From contig CAZQLE010000054.1 of NCBI GenBank assembly GCA_964593905.1, positions 1 through 20,858 of the forward strand: a stretch of DNA of 20,858 bases, written 5' to 3'. The position numbers and the translations under genes were made by a program. Numbering within the stretch: position 1 is the stretch's first letter; every line of letters starts with the position of its first letter. Positions 12,499 to 20,342 of the stretch are shown piece by piece. Below the pieces are notes generated by a model. The model was not told the origin of the DNA, ran no database searches, and saw nothing but the letters and a program-made list of their open reading frames with translations. The stretch is from CAZQLE01 sp964593905. Its GTDB lineage: Bacteria > Chloroflexota > Anaerolineae > Anaerolineales > Anaerolineaceae.

Positions 12499-14357
12499 AA
12501 TTTTTTCGACTCCTTTGTTTGTTTCTTATCCTGGCCCTTACGGCATGTAACATTCCCCAGCCGGTTAAATCAACATCGACCACGGTGGTTCAAGCATCTT
12601 CAACTGCCACAGCACTTACGGTCGAAGGCGCCGCTACCTATGGGTTGCAACCTTCTACCCTTTCGGTTGCACCGGGTGAAACATTTGATCTCCAGGTGGT
12701 GGTAGAAGCCGGCGAACAGAAAATTGATGTCGCCCAGGCCAGTTTAAATTTCGACCCACTTGTTTTGGAAGTTGTTTCGATCTCTCCTGGGATAGGCCTG
12801 CCCACTGAATTAATTAACTCATACGATAATTCGCAAGGCATTATTGACTATGCACACGGCGCCCTGCCCCCGGCCGAGCCAATTTCTGGAACCTTCACAC
12901 TGACCACCATTACCTTTAAAGCCAATGCAGAAGCAACCGGCACCGAGATCAGTTTTGTGACCGATCTGCCCCGCCAATCTGGCATTTTTTACCTGGGGAA
13001 CTCTGTCGCCAGTGGTGACCCCGACTCGGCCGTGATCACCGTGCAAGAAACCATTGGCCAGGTACAGCCAGAGCAAAAAGCGATTGAATCCTCTGTCACA
13101 CCCGTCATCAGCGAATCGACTGCAACTTCAGAAGCTTCATCCACACCAGAAACCGAAGATACCTCAACCCCGGCCCCCGAACCCAGTTCCACCGCCACAA
13201 TCATGGTGGTTCCAACTGAGGTCCCGACCCTGGAACAAACAACCTCAACCCCTGAAACAGCGCCGGCAACCAGCACACCCGAACTGGGCCTGCCTACGGT
13301 TGTCGTAACTCCGCCATCAGCCATCGCCGCGCCGGCCACAGCAAGCGGTCTTGCAGTGCAAACTGGCGGCTGGAAAGTTTTCACAGTACCGGTTCAGGCG
13401 GGTGAAAAAGTCCTCACCCGGCAAAGCCTGGCTTTGGATGCAAATGGGAATCCGCACATCGTTTTTGGCGCCGGCGGTCTTCAATATGCCTCGCTGTCTG
13501 CCGCCGGAGAATGGACCATTCAGACACTCGACGCCAGTGAAGCGGCAGGAAATTACCCGTCCATTACGCTTTCGCCGGCAGGTTTTCCTCAGGTGGCTTA
13601 CTTCGACCAAAAGAACGAAGATCTTAGATTCGCCGTTCTCGAAAATGAGATTTGGACAACTGAGATTGTCGATTCAAAAGGCGCGGTAGGATTATTTACT
13701 TCCATTGCCTCTGATAAAAATAACCAGCCGGCCATCGCCTATTTTGATGACAATAATGACAATCTCAAAATTGCACAAAAAATAGACAACGCCTGGGGCA
13801 GCCGGTTGGTCGATTCCAAGGGCGTCGTTGGTTTTTATGCTTCCTTGCAAATTGACAACGAAGGGCTCCCGCGAATCGCCTATTACGATTACACCCAGAA
13901 AGATCTGAAATACGCAGCCGGAAAAAGCGACTCAAAATGGAAAATCTACACCCCCGACCGCGAAGGTGATGTGGGGCAATATGTGTCGCTGGTCATCGAT
14001 CGCGATGGCATGCCCGCATTTGCTTATTTTGATGCCACAAACGAAAATTTGAAGTTCGTCCGCTTCGACGGAAAAAGCTGGTATATCTATGTGGTTGACA
14101 GCGCCGGTGCGGTGGGATGGTACCCTTCGCTGGCAATCGATTCTCAAAACCGACCGCATATTCTGTACCTCGATCAAGCGTCCGGTGTTTTACGATACGC
14201 CGTTCTCTCAGAAGGCAAATGGATTATCCGCGTACTGGATAACCTGGGTCTGACCTCATCCCCCCCATCCATAGCGATTGATGCACAGGGGCGGCCGCAC
14301 ATTGTGTTTTTTGACGGCAATGCGGGGATGTTAAAATACGCCATGCTGGAAAATTAA
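12495..14357 (+). CDS. Cohesin-domain lipoprotein with seven-bladed propeller repeats
   Basis: A 620-residue surface lipoprotein. The signal peptide ends in the lipobox LTAC, with lipidated Cys18. Residues about 46-183 are a cohesin domain (LQPSTLSVAPGETFDLQVVV; ASLNFDPLVLEVVSISPG; AVITV). A long Thr/Ser/Pro-rich linker of about 100 residues follows. From about residue 290 there are seven repeats of about 47 residues with the pattern SLxIDxxGxPxIAYFDxxNxxLKYAxxxxxxWxxxxVDSxGxVG. The last repeat lacks its final strand, and the stretch GGWKVFTVPV before the first repeat fits that missing strand, which suggests a closed seven-bladed beta-propeller. ATG 12495 overlaps the stop of the dockerin gene (ATGA); a longer frame upstream lies inside that gene. 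Likely role: a membrane-tethered receptor for dockerin proteins, the propeller binding a ligand or partner. The function of the propeller is not known. Confidence 0.85.
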   Translation: MKFFRLLCLFLILALTACNIPQPVKSTSTTVVQASSTATALTVEGAATYGLQPSTLSVAPGETFDLQVVVEAGEQKIDVAQASLNFDPLVLEVVSISPGIGLPTELINSYDNSQGIIDYAHGALPPAEPISGTFTLTTITFKANAEATGTEISFVTDLPRQSGIFYLGNSVASGDPDSAVITVQETIGQVQPEQKAIESSVTPVISESTATSEASSTPETEDTSTPAPEPSSTATIMVVPTEVPTLEQTTSTPETAPATSTPELGLPTVVVTPPSAIAAPATASGLAVQTGGWKVFTVPVQAGEKVLTRQSLALDANGNPHIVFGAGGLQYASLSAAGEWTIQTLDASEAAGNYPSITLSPAGFPQVAYFDQKNEDLRFAVLENEIWTTEIVDSKGAVGLFTSIASDKNNQPAIAYFDDNNDNLKIAQKIDNAWGSRLVDSKGVVGFYASLQIDNEGLPRIAYYDYTQKDLKYAAGKSDSKWKIYTPDREGDVGQYVSLVIDRDGMPAFAYFDATNENLKFVRFDGKSWYIYVVDSAGAVGWYPSLAIDSQNRPHILYLDQASGVLRYAVLSEGKWIIRVLDNLGLTSSPPSIAIDAQGRPHIVFFDGNAGMLKYAMLEN

Positions 14358-14370
14358 TCGCAAAATAAAC

Positions 14371-14399
14371 TCGTCATTTTCGGTTCCATTGCTTATAAT
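14371..14399 (+). promoter_or_regulatory. Promoter of lysA
   Basis: The -10 box TATAAT (14394-14399) is an exact consensus. Seventeen bases upstream TCGTCA (14371-14376) matches four of six positions of TTGACA. The transcript would start near 14406, immediately before the hairpin at 14410-14435. Confidence 0.65.
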
Positions 14400-14409
14400 A
14401 AGGCCATAA

Positions 14410-14435
14410 ACCGGTCCCAGATCATCGGGACCGGT
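14410..14435 (+). repeat. Stem-loop at the 5' end of the lysA transcript
   Basis: ACCGGTCCC (14410-14418) and GGGACCGGT (14427-14435) form a perfect 9-bp GC-rich stem with the loop AGATCATC. It begins within about 5 bases of the predicted transcript start and ends 30 bases before the ATG. No T-run follows, so it is not a good terminator. It may stabilise the mRNA or bind a regulator, or, as DNA, be a palindromic operator. It is too short to be a lysine riboswitch. Confidence 0.6.
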
Positions 14436-14465
14436 ATTTGCAAAGCGGTGAGGAAAATATACAGA

Positions 14466-15785
14466 ATGAGTAATAAAGAGGACTTATATTTATTTCCGGT
14501 CTCGGCAAAAATTACCCCCGCCGGACATCTTTCGATCAGCAATCTGGATTTAGAAGAACTAGCCGATCAGTATGGCACTCCATTATATATTTACGATGCA
14601 GCCACCATTCGAAATCAGATAGACTCGCTGCAATGTTGTTTGAAAACATGGTATCCGGGTCCTGCTTCCATTGCCTACGCGGTAAAGGCCTATTTTTCCT
14701 ATGCATTCGCCCGCCATATCGCCCCGCTGGGGTTGGGCGCAGATGTGGTCAGTATGGGAGAAATCTTAATCGCCAATAAGGCTGGCCTGCCCAGAGATGG
14801 CATCCATCTACACGGCAACAACAAGACCGAAGAAGAACTGACCGCGGCGCTTGAATGGGGTATTCAAGCCATTGTGGTAGATAGCCTGGATGAACTTCAA
14901 TTTTTGGATCAATTGGCCGCGAAACTAAAAAAGAAAGCCCGCATCTGGCTGCGCATTACGCCCGATTTGCGGGTCAACACGCACCCCCATATCGAGACTT
15001 CCGCCTCCGACAGCAAATTCGGGCTGCATATTCAAAATGGGCAGGCAGCCCAGGCCATTCGCTACGCGCAGCAGAGCAATTGGTTGAATCTTGTCGGGCT
15101 TCACACACACCTGGGGTCACAGCTTTTTGATCCCATCCCATACCAGCGCGCTGTTGAAATGTTGTACGAATTGGCTGAACATGAACATTACATCCCCGAA
15201 GAAATCAGCCCCGGCGGGGGTTGGGGTGTACCTTACATTCCCCGTGATCAGGAAAATGATTGTGAAGCCTGGGTTAAAACCGTCAGCGAAGCGATTCAAA
15301 AACACTGCACCCGGCTAAACTGGCCTTTGCCGCGTCTAATTCTCGAACCAGGTCGTTGGATTGTTGCCCGGGCAGGCATGGCAATTTATCGGGTTGGGTC
15401 ACAAAAAATCACAGTCAACGAAAACCATATTGTTTCTGTTGATGGCGGTATGGCCGATAACCCGCGCACGGCGCTGTATCAGGCTGAGTACACCGCCCGC
15501 ATCGTTCAACGCGCAAACGCCGAACCTGTCAACCAGGTACGCATTGTGGGCAAGTTCTGTGAATCAGGAGATGTCCTCATTCCCGAAGTGCATTTGCCCG
15601 AAGTGCAAAGAGGTGATCTACTTGCTGTGCCGGTTGCCGGCGCTTATCAACTGTCCATGTCCAGCAACTACAACCTTGCCACCCGTCCGGCGGTTCTCTG
15701 GCTGGATGATGGTCAGGTGGAGGTTATGCAGCCCCGTGAACGGCCCGAGTTATCGGGTTGGTGGACAGGCACCCCAGAAAGCTAA
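14466..15785 (+). CDS. lysA: Diaminopimelate decarboxylase
   Basis: A 439-residue fold-type III PLP enzyme that decarboxylates meso-diaminopimelate to L-lysine, the last step of lysine synthesis. AYAVKAYF holds the PLP lysine, Lys74. Other marks are GADVVSMGEI, HGNNKTEEEL, SASDSKFGLH, LHTHLGSQ, SPGGGWGVPY, LEPGRWIVA, and near the end CESGDVL and GAYQLSMSSNYN, which carry the active-site Cys and Tyr of the family. The start is ATG 14466 with AGGA at 14451-14454; GTG 14448 is in frame but would overlap the ribosome binding site. It has its own promoter and is apart from the other aspartate-family genes. Its 3' end overlaps the stop of the convergent MFS gene by four bases. Confidence 0.95.
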   Translation: MSNKEDLYLFPVSAKITPAGHLSISNLDLEELADQYGTPLYIYDAATIRNQIDSLQCCLKTWYPGPASIAYAVKAYFSYAFARHIAPLGLGADVVSMGEILIANKAGLPRDGIHLHGNNKTEEELTAALEWGIQAIVVDSLDELQFLDQLAAKLKKKARIWLRITPDLRVNTHPHIETSASDSKFGLHIQNGQAAQAIRYAQQSNWLNLVGLHTHLGSQLFDPIPYQRAVEMLYELAEHEHYIPEEISPGGGWGVPYIPRDQENDCEAWVKTVSEAIQKHCTRLNWPLPRLILEPGRWIVARAGMAIYRVGSQKITVNENHIVSVDGGMADNPRTALYQAEYTARIVQRANAEPVNQVRIVGKFCESGDVLIPEVHLPEVQRGDLLAVPVAGAYQLSMSSNYNLATRPAVLWLDDGQVEVMQPRERPELSGWWTGTPES

Positions 15786-17092
15786 CGATCGCGTTGGTCG
15801 ACAATTCGGCTTGCCTGCCATAAGGCAGCCAGGTTGATCAACCAGACCAAAATAACCAGGGTCTGGAAGCCAAACCAACGCATCAACAAACCATTTACAG
15901 CCGTAGCCAGCAGAACCAGGCCCAGGAATGATTGGGAGAACCCAATGATTACAGACCGCTCTTCTGCTGGCGCAGCATTTAATAACAGGCTGTTGCCAGA
16001 AACCCCATATCCTGTGCTGCGGATTCCACTAAAGAAAAACACTGGAATCAACCAGGCAGATGCCGCGGTTGGCGTTAATTGCAATGGTCTGGCCAGAACA
16101 GTTAATAAAAGCACCAGGGTTAACATCACCAAGCCTGCGGCGGCGGAGGTAAAAAACACCACCTGATTATTCTTTTTTCGTGAAATTCTACCAAAGACGA
16201 GATTCGCAATCAGATTTGCCGTCATAATCACGCCCAGGTAAATACCCACCCACTCCTTACCGCCCCCCAGGTTTTGCTGCACATACAGAGCAAAAAATGG
16301 TGTGGCAGCACTCGAAAGCTGCATCAAAGAATTTGCGCTCATCAACCGTCGATAATTCGGATTTGTTTGCAGTTCGAGAACTGCTACTTTAAATTGCGCA
16401 CCAAGGGTCCGGCTGGGAGGCAAACTGGCATCGGGCTTTTCTTGAATGCCAAAAAAAATGACCAGCGCACTGGAAGCAAAAACAAAAAACGCAAAAGCCA
16501 GCAGTGAAAAATTATAGGGAAACGACAATGGGCTCTGCGGGCTGATCATCCAGCGCACAATCACCGAAGCGCCAATTCCCATCAAACCACTCAACCCCAG
16601 ACGCCAGGCATAAAGCTCACCGCGCCGCGCCGGTGGAATCGTTTTGCTGACCACCTCAAGAAACGGCAATCCAATGAGACCTGATGCAATGGATGACAAC
16701 CCAAACGCGATATAAAACAGGATCAACAACAAACTGGGTTCACGAACAAATGTAATGACAACACTGATCATCCCCCAGAAAATGATCCGCAAAATGGCGC
16801 CGTTCCGATAGACGGCAATTTTCAACGGCTGGCGCTGAATAAAATTGCTCATAAAAAATTGAGGGATCGACCAGCTTGCATCCCGCAGCGGAACCAGCAG
16901 CCCCAGCAAAATCGGCGAATCGGTCAGATAGCTCAAAAATGTAACCAGAACCAGGGTTGGATCCAGAAAAGATTCACCAAAAGAAAATAACACCCCATTG
17001 ATTACCCCAAGCCTGAAATTTCGGCGAACGATATTGGGATCTTCGGGGTCAAAATCGGTTTCTATGTTTGGATTCCTGACAGATAGGGCCAT
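15782..17092 (-). CDS. Major facilitator superfamily transporter
   Basis: A 436-residue integral membrane protein with about 12 hydrophobic segments, for instance IIFWGMISVVITFV, LLLILFYIAFGLSSIASGLI, FSLLAFAFFVFASSALVIFF and GLVMLTLVLLLTVLA. Two halves are separated by a polar central loop (GIQEKPDASLPPSRTLGAQF), as in MFS carriers. The N-terminus is polar and acidic (NIETDFDPEDPN). The substrate cannot be inferred. No clear ribosome binding site precedes the ATG at 17092. It is transcribed against lysA and shares four bases (CTAA, 15782-15785) with it, both stop codons lying in that overlap. It is divergent from the EamA transporter gene. Confidence 0.8.
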   Translation of the reverse strand: MALSVRNPNIETDFDPEDPNIVRRNFRLGVINGVLFSFGESFLDPTLVLVTFLSYLTDSPILLGLLVPLRDASWSIPQFFMSNFIQRQPLKIAVYRNGAILRIIFWGMISVVITFVREPSLLLILFYIAFGLSSIASGLIGLPFLEVVSKTIPPARRGELYAWRLGLSGLMGIGASVIVRWMISPQSPLSFPYNFSLLAFAFFVFASSALVIFFGIQEKPDASLPPSRTLGAQFKVAVLELQTNPNYRRLMSANSLMQLSSAATPFFALYVQQNLGGGKEWVGIYLGVIMTANLIANLVFGRISRKKNNQVVFFTSAAAGLVMLTLVLLLTVLARPLQLTPTAASAWLIPVFFFSGIRSTGYGVSGNSLLLNAAPAEERSVIIGFSQSFLGLVLLATAVNGLLMRWFGFQTLVILVWLINLAALWQASRIVDQRDR

Positions 17093-17172
17093 GGCGCAAA
17101 GGAATAGTTTGTGCAGGGAGGGGTAAATTTAAAAAGTCCTGATCAACTGTACCACAAAACAAACGGATCGTT

Positions 17173-17178
17173 TATAAT
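17173..17178 (+). promoter_or_regulatory. Possible -10 box for the EamA transporter gene
   Basis: TATAAT at 17173-17178 is a consensus -10 element, 37 bases before the ATG at 17216. The -35 region at 17 bases (TACCAC) is poor, so the assignment rests on the -10 box and its position between two divergent genes. Confidence 0.45.
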
Positions 17179-17215
17179 CCACTTGTCTGACAAACTCATT
17201 CGCGAAAGAAACCCC

Positions 17216-18076
17216 ATGAAAGAACAAAGCAACTGGAAAGACTATGCATCGGTCGCATTAGGTGCCTTCTGCTACAGCACATTAATCATCTTCACCCGCC
17301 TTACAACCGGGCTAGGGGCGATGAACATCGCTTTCTTCCGCGCATTTTTTGCGTTTTTATTTTTCCTCTTACTGTTAATCTGGTATCGTGAACCGTTAAA
17401 TTTCAAGAATTACAGAAAGATTACCTGGAGTCTGGTCGGCTCGGGCGTGGCAATGGGCGTCACCGCCGCGTTGTATATCTACGCCGTTCAACACACCACC
17501 GCCGCAAATGCCTCGCTGCTGGTCAATTCTGCGCCGATTTACATTGCGCTGCTCTCGCCCTGGGTTCTGAAAGAAAGCCGCCCCAGATTCACCTGGGTGA
17601 GTTTGGGGTTAATTCTGGTGGGAATCATCCTAATCACCGGCGTTTACCAGCCTCAAAAAGTCGGGTTCTCCCCCACTGGCATTATAGCCGGCGTCTTTTC
17701 AGGTTTTTTCTACGCTCTCACAATGGTCTTCAGCCGTTTTAACCGTACCGCCGTAAGCGGATTCACGCAAACCTTCTGGAGCACCGGGGTGGCCTCGCTG
17801 ATTCTGCTTCCGTTTTTGTTGCAAACCCCGTGGCAGCTCATCGAAAAAAATATTCTGGTCCTGGCGCCACTGGGCATTATCTCGCTGGGGATTGCCAGCT
17901 TTCTTTACTTCCGCTCATTGACTCGTTTAAAAGCACAGGTTGTTTCGGTGGTTGCCATCCTTGAACCGGTGATTGGTGTGCTCTTCGGCGTTCTGTTGTA
18001 CCAGGAAATGTTAACCCTGCCATCCATGATCGGTGTGCTTCTGGTCATCATCAGCATATACTTGATTTCAAAATAG
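17216..18076 (+). CDS. EamA/DMT family transporter
   Basis: A 286-residue membrane protein with about ten transmembrane segments in two EamA repeats, the normal length for the drug/metabolite transporter family. The first repeat includes FFRAFFAFLFFLLLLIWY and the typical ALYIYAVQHTTAANASLLVNSAPIYIALL; the second includes FFYALTMVFSRF, SLGIASFLYFRSL and VVAILEPVIGVLFGVLLYQE. Such carriers move amino acids, metabolites or drugs; the substrate is not evident. The start is ATG 17216, since it opens the conserved fold (MKEQSNWKDYASVALGAF); an upstream GTG at 17111 in the same frame lies before the predicted promoter. The ribosome binding site is weak (GAAAG). Confidence 0.85.
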   Translation: MKEQSNWKDYASVALGAFCYSTLIIFTRLTTGLGAMNIAFFRAFFAFLFFLLLLIWYREPLNFKNYRKITWSLVGSGVAMGVTAALYIYAVQHTTAANASLLVNSAPIYIALLSPWVLKESRPRFTWVSLGLILVGIILITGVYQPQKVGFSPTGIIAGVFSGFFYALTMVFSRFNRTAVSGFTQTFWSTGVASLILLPFLLQTPWQLIEKNILVLAPLGIISLGIASFLYFRSLTRLKAQVVSVVAILEPVIGVLFGVLLYQEMLTLPSMIGVLLVIISIYLISK

Positions 18077-18083
18077 ATAAGTT

Positions 18084-18099
18084 CGGAATATAAATTCCG
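18084..18099 (+). repeat. Short inverted repeat after the EamA gene
   Basis: CGGAAT (18084-18089) and ATTCCG (18094-18099) form a 6-bp stem with an ATAA loop, eight bases after the EamA stop. There is no T-run after it, so it is at best a weak or factor-assisted terminator. Confidence 0.4.
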
Positions 18100-18191
18100 C
18101 CTTACCGTGAACTGCCCTGAAGAAAAAGCAGCTCGCAAATGATTCTCCGCTTCTCTGGTAAAATAAACTAAAATCAACCGGGAGGGCGAAG

Positions 18192-18803
18192 TTGACATTT
18201 CCTAAACCGTTTTATCGCTGGCGTCCGCATCCCTGGCATGGTCTTCAGGTGGGTCCCAAACCCCCTGAAACCATTCATGCCTATATCGAAATTACGCCTT
18301 TCGATCTGGTAAAGTATGAAGTGGATAAAGAAACAGGCTACCTGAGGGTGGACCGGCCCCAGCGCAGCTCTTCGCAGCCACCCACATTGTATGGTTTTAT
18401 CCCGCGCACTTATTGCGGCCGGCGGGTGGGTCAGTTATGCCCAAAAGCCGAAAAGGGTGATGGCGATCCTCTCGATATTTGTGTAATCAGCGAACGTCCC
18501 ATTACAAAATCTGAAATTTTTCTGACAGCCAGAGTGATCGGCGGCATTCAGATGATTGACAATGGTGAAGCAGACGACAAAATTGTGGCCGTTTTATGGA
18601 ACGATCCGTTCTGGGAAAACGCGCATGATATTGCTGATGTTCCCAAGGTTTTGGTGGAACGCCTGCGCCATTATTTCAGTACCTACAAGCTGATCCCGGG
18701 GCGCGAAGCATTATCGTATATCGAGACAGTCTACAATCGCGAACGCGCGCTTGAGGTCATTCAGGCGGCCATGGCAGATTACGACGAAGCGTACGGAGCA
18801 TAA
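18192..18803 (+). CDS. ppa: Inorganic pyrophosphatase, family I
   Basis: A 203-residue soluble pyrophosphatase that hydrolyses pyrophosphate to phosphate and so pulls biosynthetic reactions forward. The family signature DGDPLDICVI carries the metal-binding aspartates; other conserved stretches are KYEVDKETGYLRVDR, YGFIPRTYC, GGIQMIDNGEADDKIVAV and LRHYFSTYK. It is somewhat longer than the E. coli enzyme (about 176 residues) because of an N-terminal extension. The start is TTG 18192, supported by GGGAGGG at 18180-18186 five bases upstream. The SDR gene begins two bases after its stop. Confidence 0.93.
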   Translation: MTFPKPFYRWRPHPWHGLQVGPKPPETIHAYIEITPFDLVKYEVDKETGYLRVDRPQRSSSQPPTLYGFIPRTYCGRRVGQLCPKAEKGDGDPLDICVISERPITKSEIFLTARVIGGIQMIDNGEADDKIVAVLWNDPFWENAHDIADVPKVLVERLRHYFSTYKLIPGREALSYIETVYNRERALEVIQAAMADYDEAYGA

Positions 18804-18805
18804 AA

Positions 18806-19543
18806 ATGGCGCAAAATTTATCGGGCAAGGTTGCACTGGTCAGCGGCGGCGGCACCGGAATGGGCAGAGCCATTGTCAAAGCGCTGGCAAAAGAAGGCGT
18901 AAAAATAGCCTTTTGCGGACGCCGGCTGCCGCCATTGGAACAAACGCTAACCCAGGTGCAAGAACTGGGGGGTGAAGCTGTTTATTTTCAGGCCGATGTA
19001 ACTTTGCAGTCAGAGGTTGAGCGCTTTGTTGAATTTGCCTTACAGCAATATGGCACCCTGGATATTTTAGTGAACAACGCAGGCGCATCCTCCCGCGGAC
19101 AGATCCACGAACACGATATTAAAATCTGGGATGACACGCTGGCGGTCAACCTGCGCGCGCCGTTCTTGCTGTCGCGTGCCGTGCTGCCCATCTTGCGAGA
19201 AAAACATTCAGGGGCCGTTATCAATATTGGCTCTGAAATGGGGATCGGTCATTTCAAGGGCGGCGGCGCTTACAGCATTGCCAAACACGCCCTGCTCGAT
19301 ATGGCGCTGATGATGGCGGTAGAAAACCAGCCTTTTGGCATTCGAGTGAACACCATATGCCCCGGTTGGACCTACACAGAGATGACCTCCGGCATCCGAC
19401 AACTCAACCCCGAAAAGACTTTGCAGCCCGAAGATATTGCCGATATGGTGCTCTGGTTGCTTAAACTTCGCCCGAATATTAAGATCAACGACCCGATATA
19501 CATCTCACCAATGCAGGATCCATGGGAAAAGGATCGCAAGTAA
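18806..19543 (+). CDS. SDR family oxidoreductase
   Basis: A 245-residue short-chain dehydrogenase/reductase. The nucleotide-binding motif is SGGGTGMG (TGxxxGxG type), followed by FCGRR, which suggests NADP(H). NNAG is at about residue 90, the catalytic Ser is in INIGSEMG, and the active-site pair is in YSIAK. CPGWTYTEM is the usual segment after the active site. The C-terminal part (INDPIYISPMQDPWEKD) is less usual. The substrate is unknown; members of this kind reduce carbonyls of many small molecules. It begins two bases after ppa and overlaps the next gene by 22 bases, so the three genes form one transcript. Confidence 0.88.
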   Translation: MAQNLSGKVALVSGGGTGMGRAIVKALAKEGVKIAFCGRRLPPLEQTLTQVQELGGEAVYFQADVTLQSEVERFVEFALQQYGTLDILVNNAGASSRGQIHEHDIKIWDDTLAVNLRAPFLLSRAVLPILREKHSGAVINIGSEMGIGHFKGGGAYSIAKHALLDMALMMAVENQPFGIRVNTICPGWTYTEMTSGIRQLNPEKTLQPEDIADMVLWLLKLRPNIKINDPIYISPMQDPWEKDRK

Positions 19544-20328
19544 GACTTTCGGGCCGGTTTCAGCAGATAAACCCGCTTTTACGCAAAGCGTCAGGGGTTC
19601 TTTTCGCCGGCGCTTTGCTTTTTTTAACCCTGACGGCCGGGGCGCCGCTCCTCCCAAATCATTTCCAGCAGATGAGCGGCGGAAAAATATCTACACGCAA
19701 TTTTGTAACCACCCAGGAGCTGCCCCCGCTCGACATCCCGGTTTTCAATCCCATCAGCCTGGCCCTCTCTGAACCGGAAGGATGTAAAAAACCACCCGAA
19801 GGCTACGAAATCGTCCAGGTTAACGGCAATCTGTTCAACCGGCGCACCCTTGCAATGCTGCAATTTGCCGCCGAACTTTACCAGGGCGAGCTTGAGATCA
19901 CCGGTTATCACATCACCCAGGGCAGCTACCACGATAACGGCGCAGCAAGTTTTGGCACCCACCTTGGCGGCGGAGCGGTTGATCTGTCAGTGATGCGGGA
20001 AGGAACCTATACCATCTTGGAGAATGAAATCCCGGCGCTGATCGCCGCACTGCGCACCGCCGGTTTTGCGGCCTGGCTGCGTGAACCGGGTGAAGTGTTT
20101 CCGGGGTCAAGCATCCATATTCACGCCATCGCAATCGGTGACCGGCAGTTGTCGACCCCGGCGCTGGAACAACTCACCGGTAAAACTGGATATTTCCGCG
20201 GCTATACCGGGCTTCCGTTGCAAAATTCCCCGCGCACCCGCGACCGTCACGGCGGCCCCATCATTTGCGGCTGGATGAAAGCCGCCGGTTTTCACGATTT
20301 GCGCCGGCCTGACCGCAGCCAACCCTGA
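19522..20328 (+). CDS. Secreted M15-like zinc peptidase domain protein
   Basis: A 268-residue exported or membrane-anchored protein. A hydrophobic segment at about residues 22-45 (ASGVLFAGALLFLTLTAGAP) serves as signal peptide or anchor after a basic N-terminus. The later part has the zinc-site pattern of the M15/hedgehog/VanX group: THLGGGAVDLS matches HxxGxAxD, and GEVFPGSSIHIHA holds HxH with a preceding Glu. Enzymes of this group cut D-Ala peptides or peptidoglycan cross-links, so a cell-wall role is likely. Overall similarity is low, so substrate and activity are inference. ATG 19522 overlaps the SDR gene by 22 bases, with AGGA just upstream. It converges on an M23 endopeptidase gene 14 bases away. 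Confidence 0.7.
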   Translation: MGKGSQVRLSGRFQQINPLLRKASGVLFAGALLFLTLTAGAPLLPNHFQQMSGGKISTRNFVTTQELPPLDIPVFNPISLALSEPEGCKKPPEGYEIVQVNGNLFNRRTLAMLQFAAELYQGELEITGYHITQGSYHDNGAASFGTHLGGGAVDLSVMREGTYTILENEIPALIAALRTAGFAAWLREPGEVFPGSSIHIHAIAIGDRQLSTPALEQLTGKTGYFRGYTGLPLQNSPRTRDRHGGPIICGWMKAAGFHDLRRPDRSQP

Positions 20329-20342
20329 CGGTGCGGTCCCGC

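Noticed and set aside
13054..13384. Long open frames in other phases across the Thr/Ser/Pro-rich linker.
   Set aside because: They arise from the repetitive codon composition of the linker and have no domain features or start signals.
14358..14465. A lysine riboswitch upstream of lysA.
   Set aside because: The untranslated leader is only about 60 bases and holds a single simple stem; the lysine riboswitch is about three times longer and multi-armed.
17111..17215. A GTG start at 17111 for the EamA transporter.
   Set aside because: The extension is polar and unlike the family. The -10 box at 17173 lies downstream of that start, and ATG 17216 gives the normal family length.
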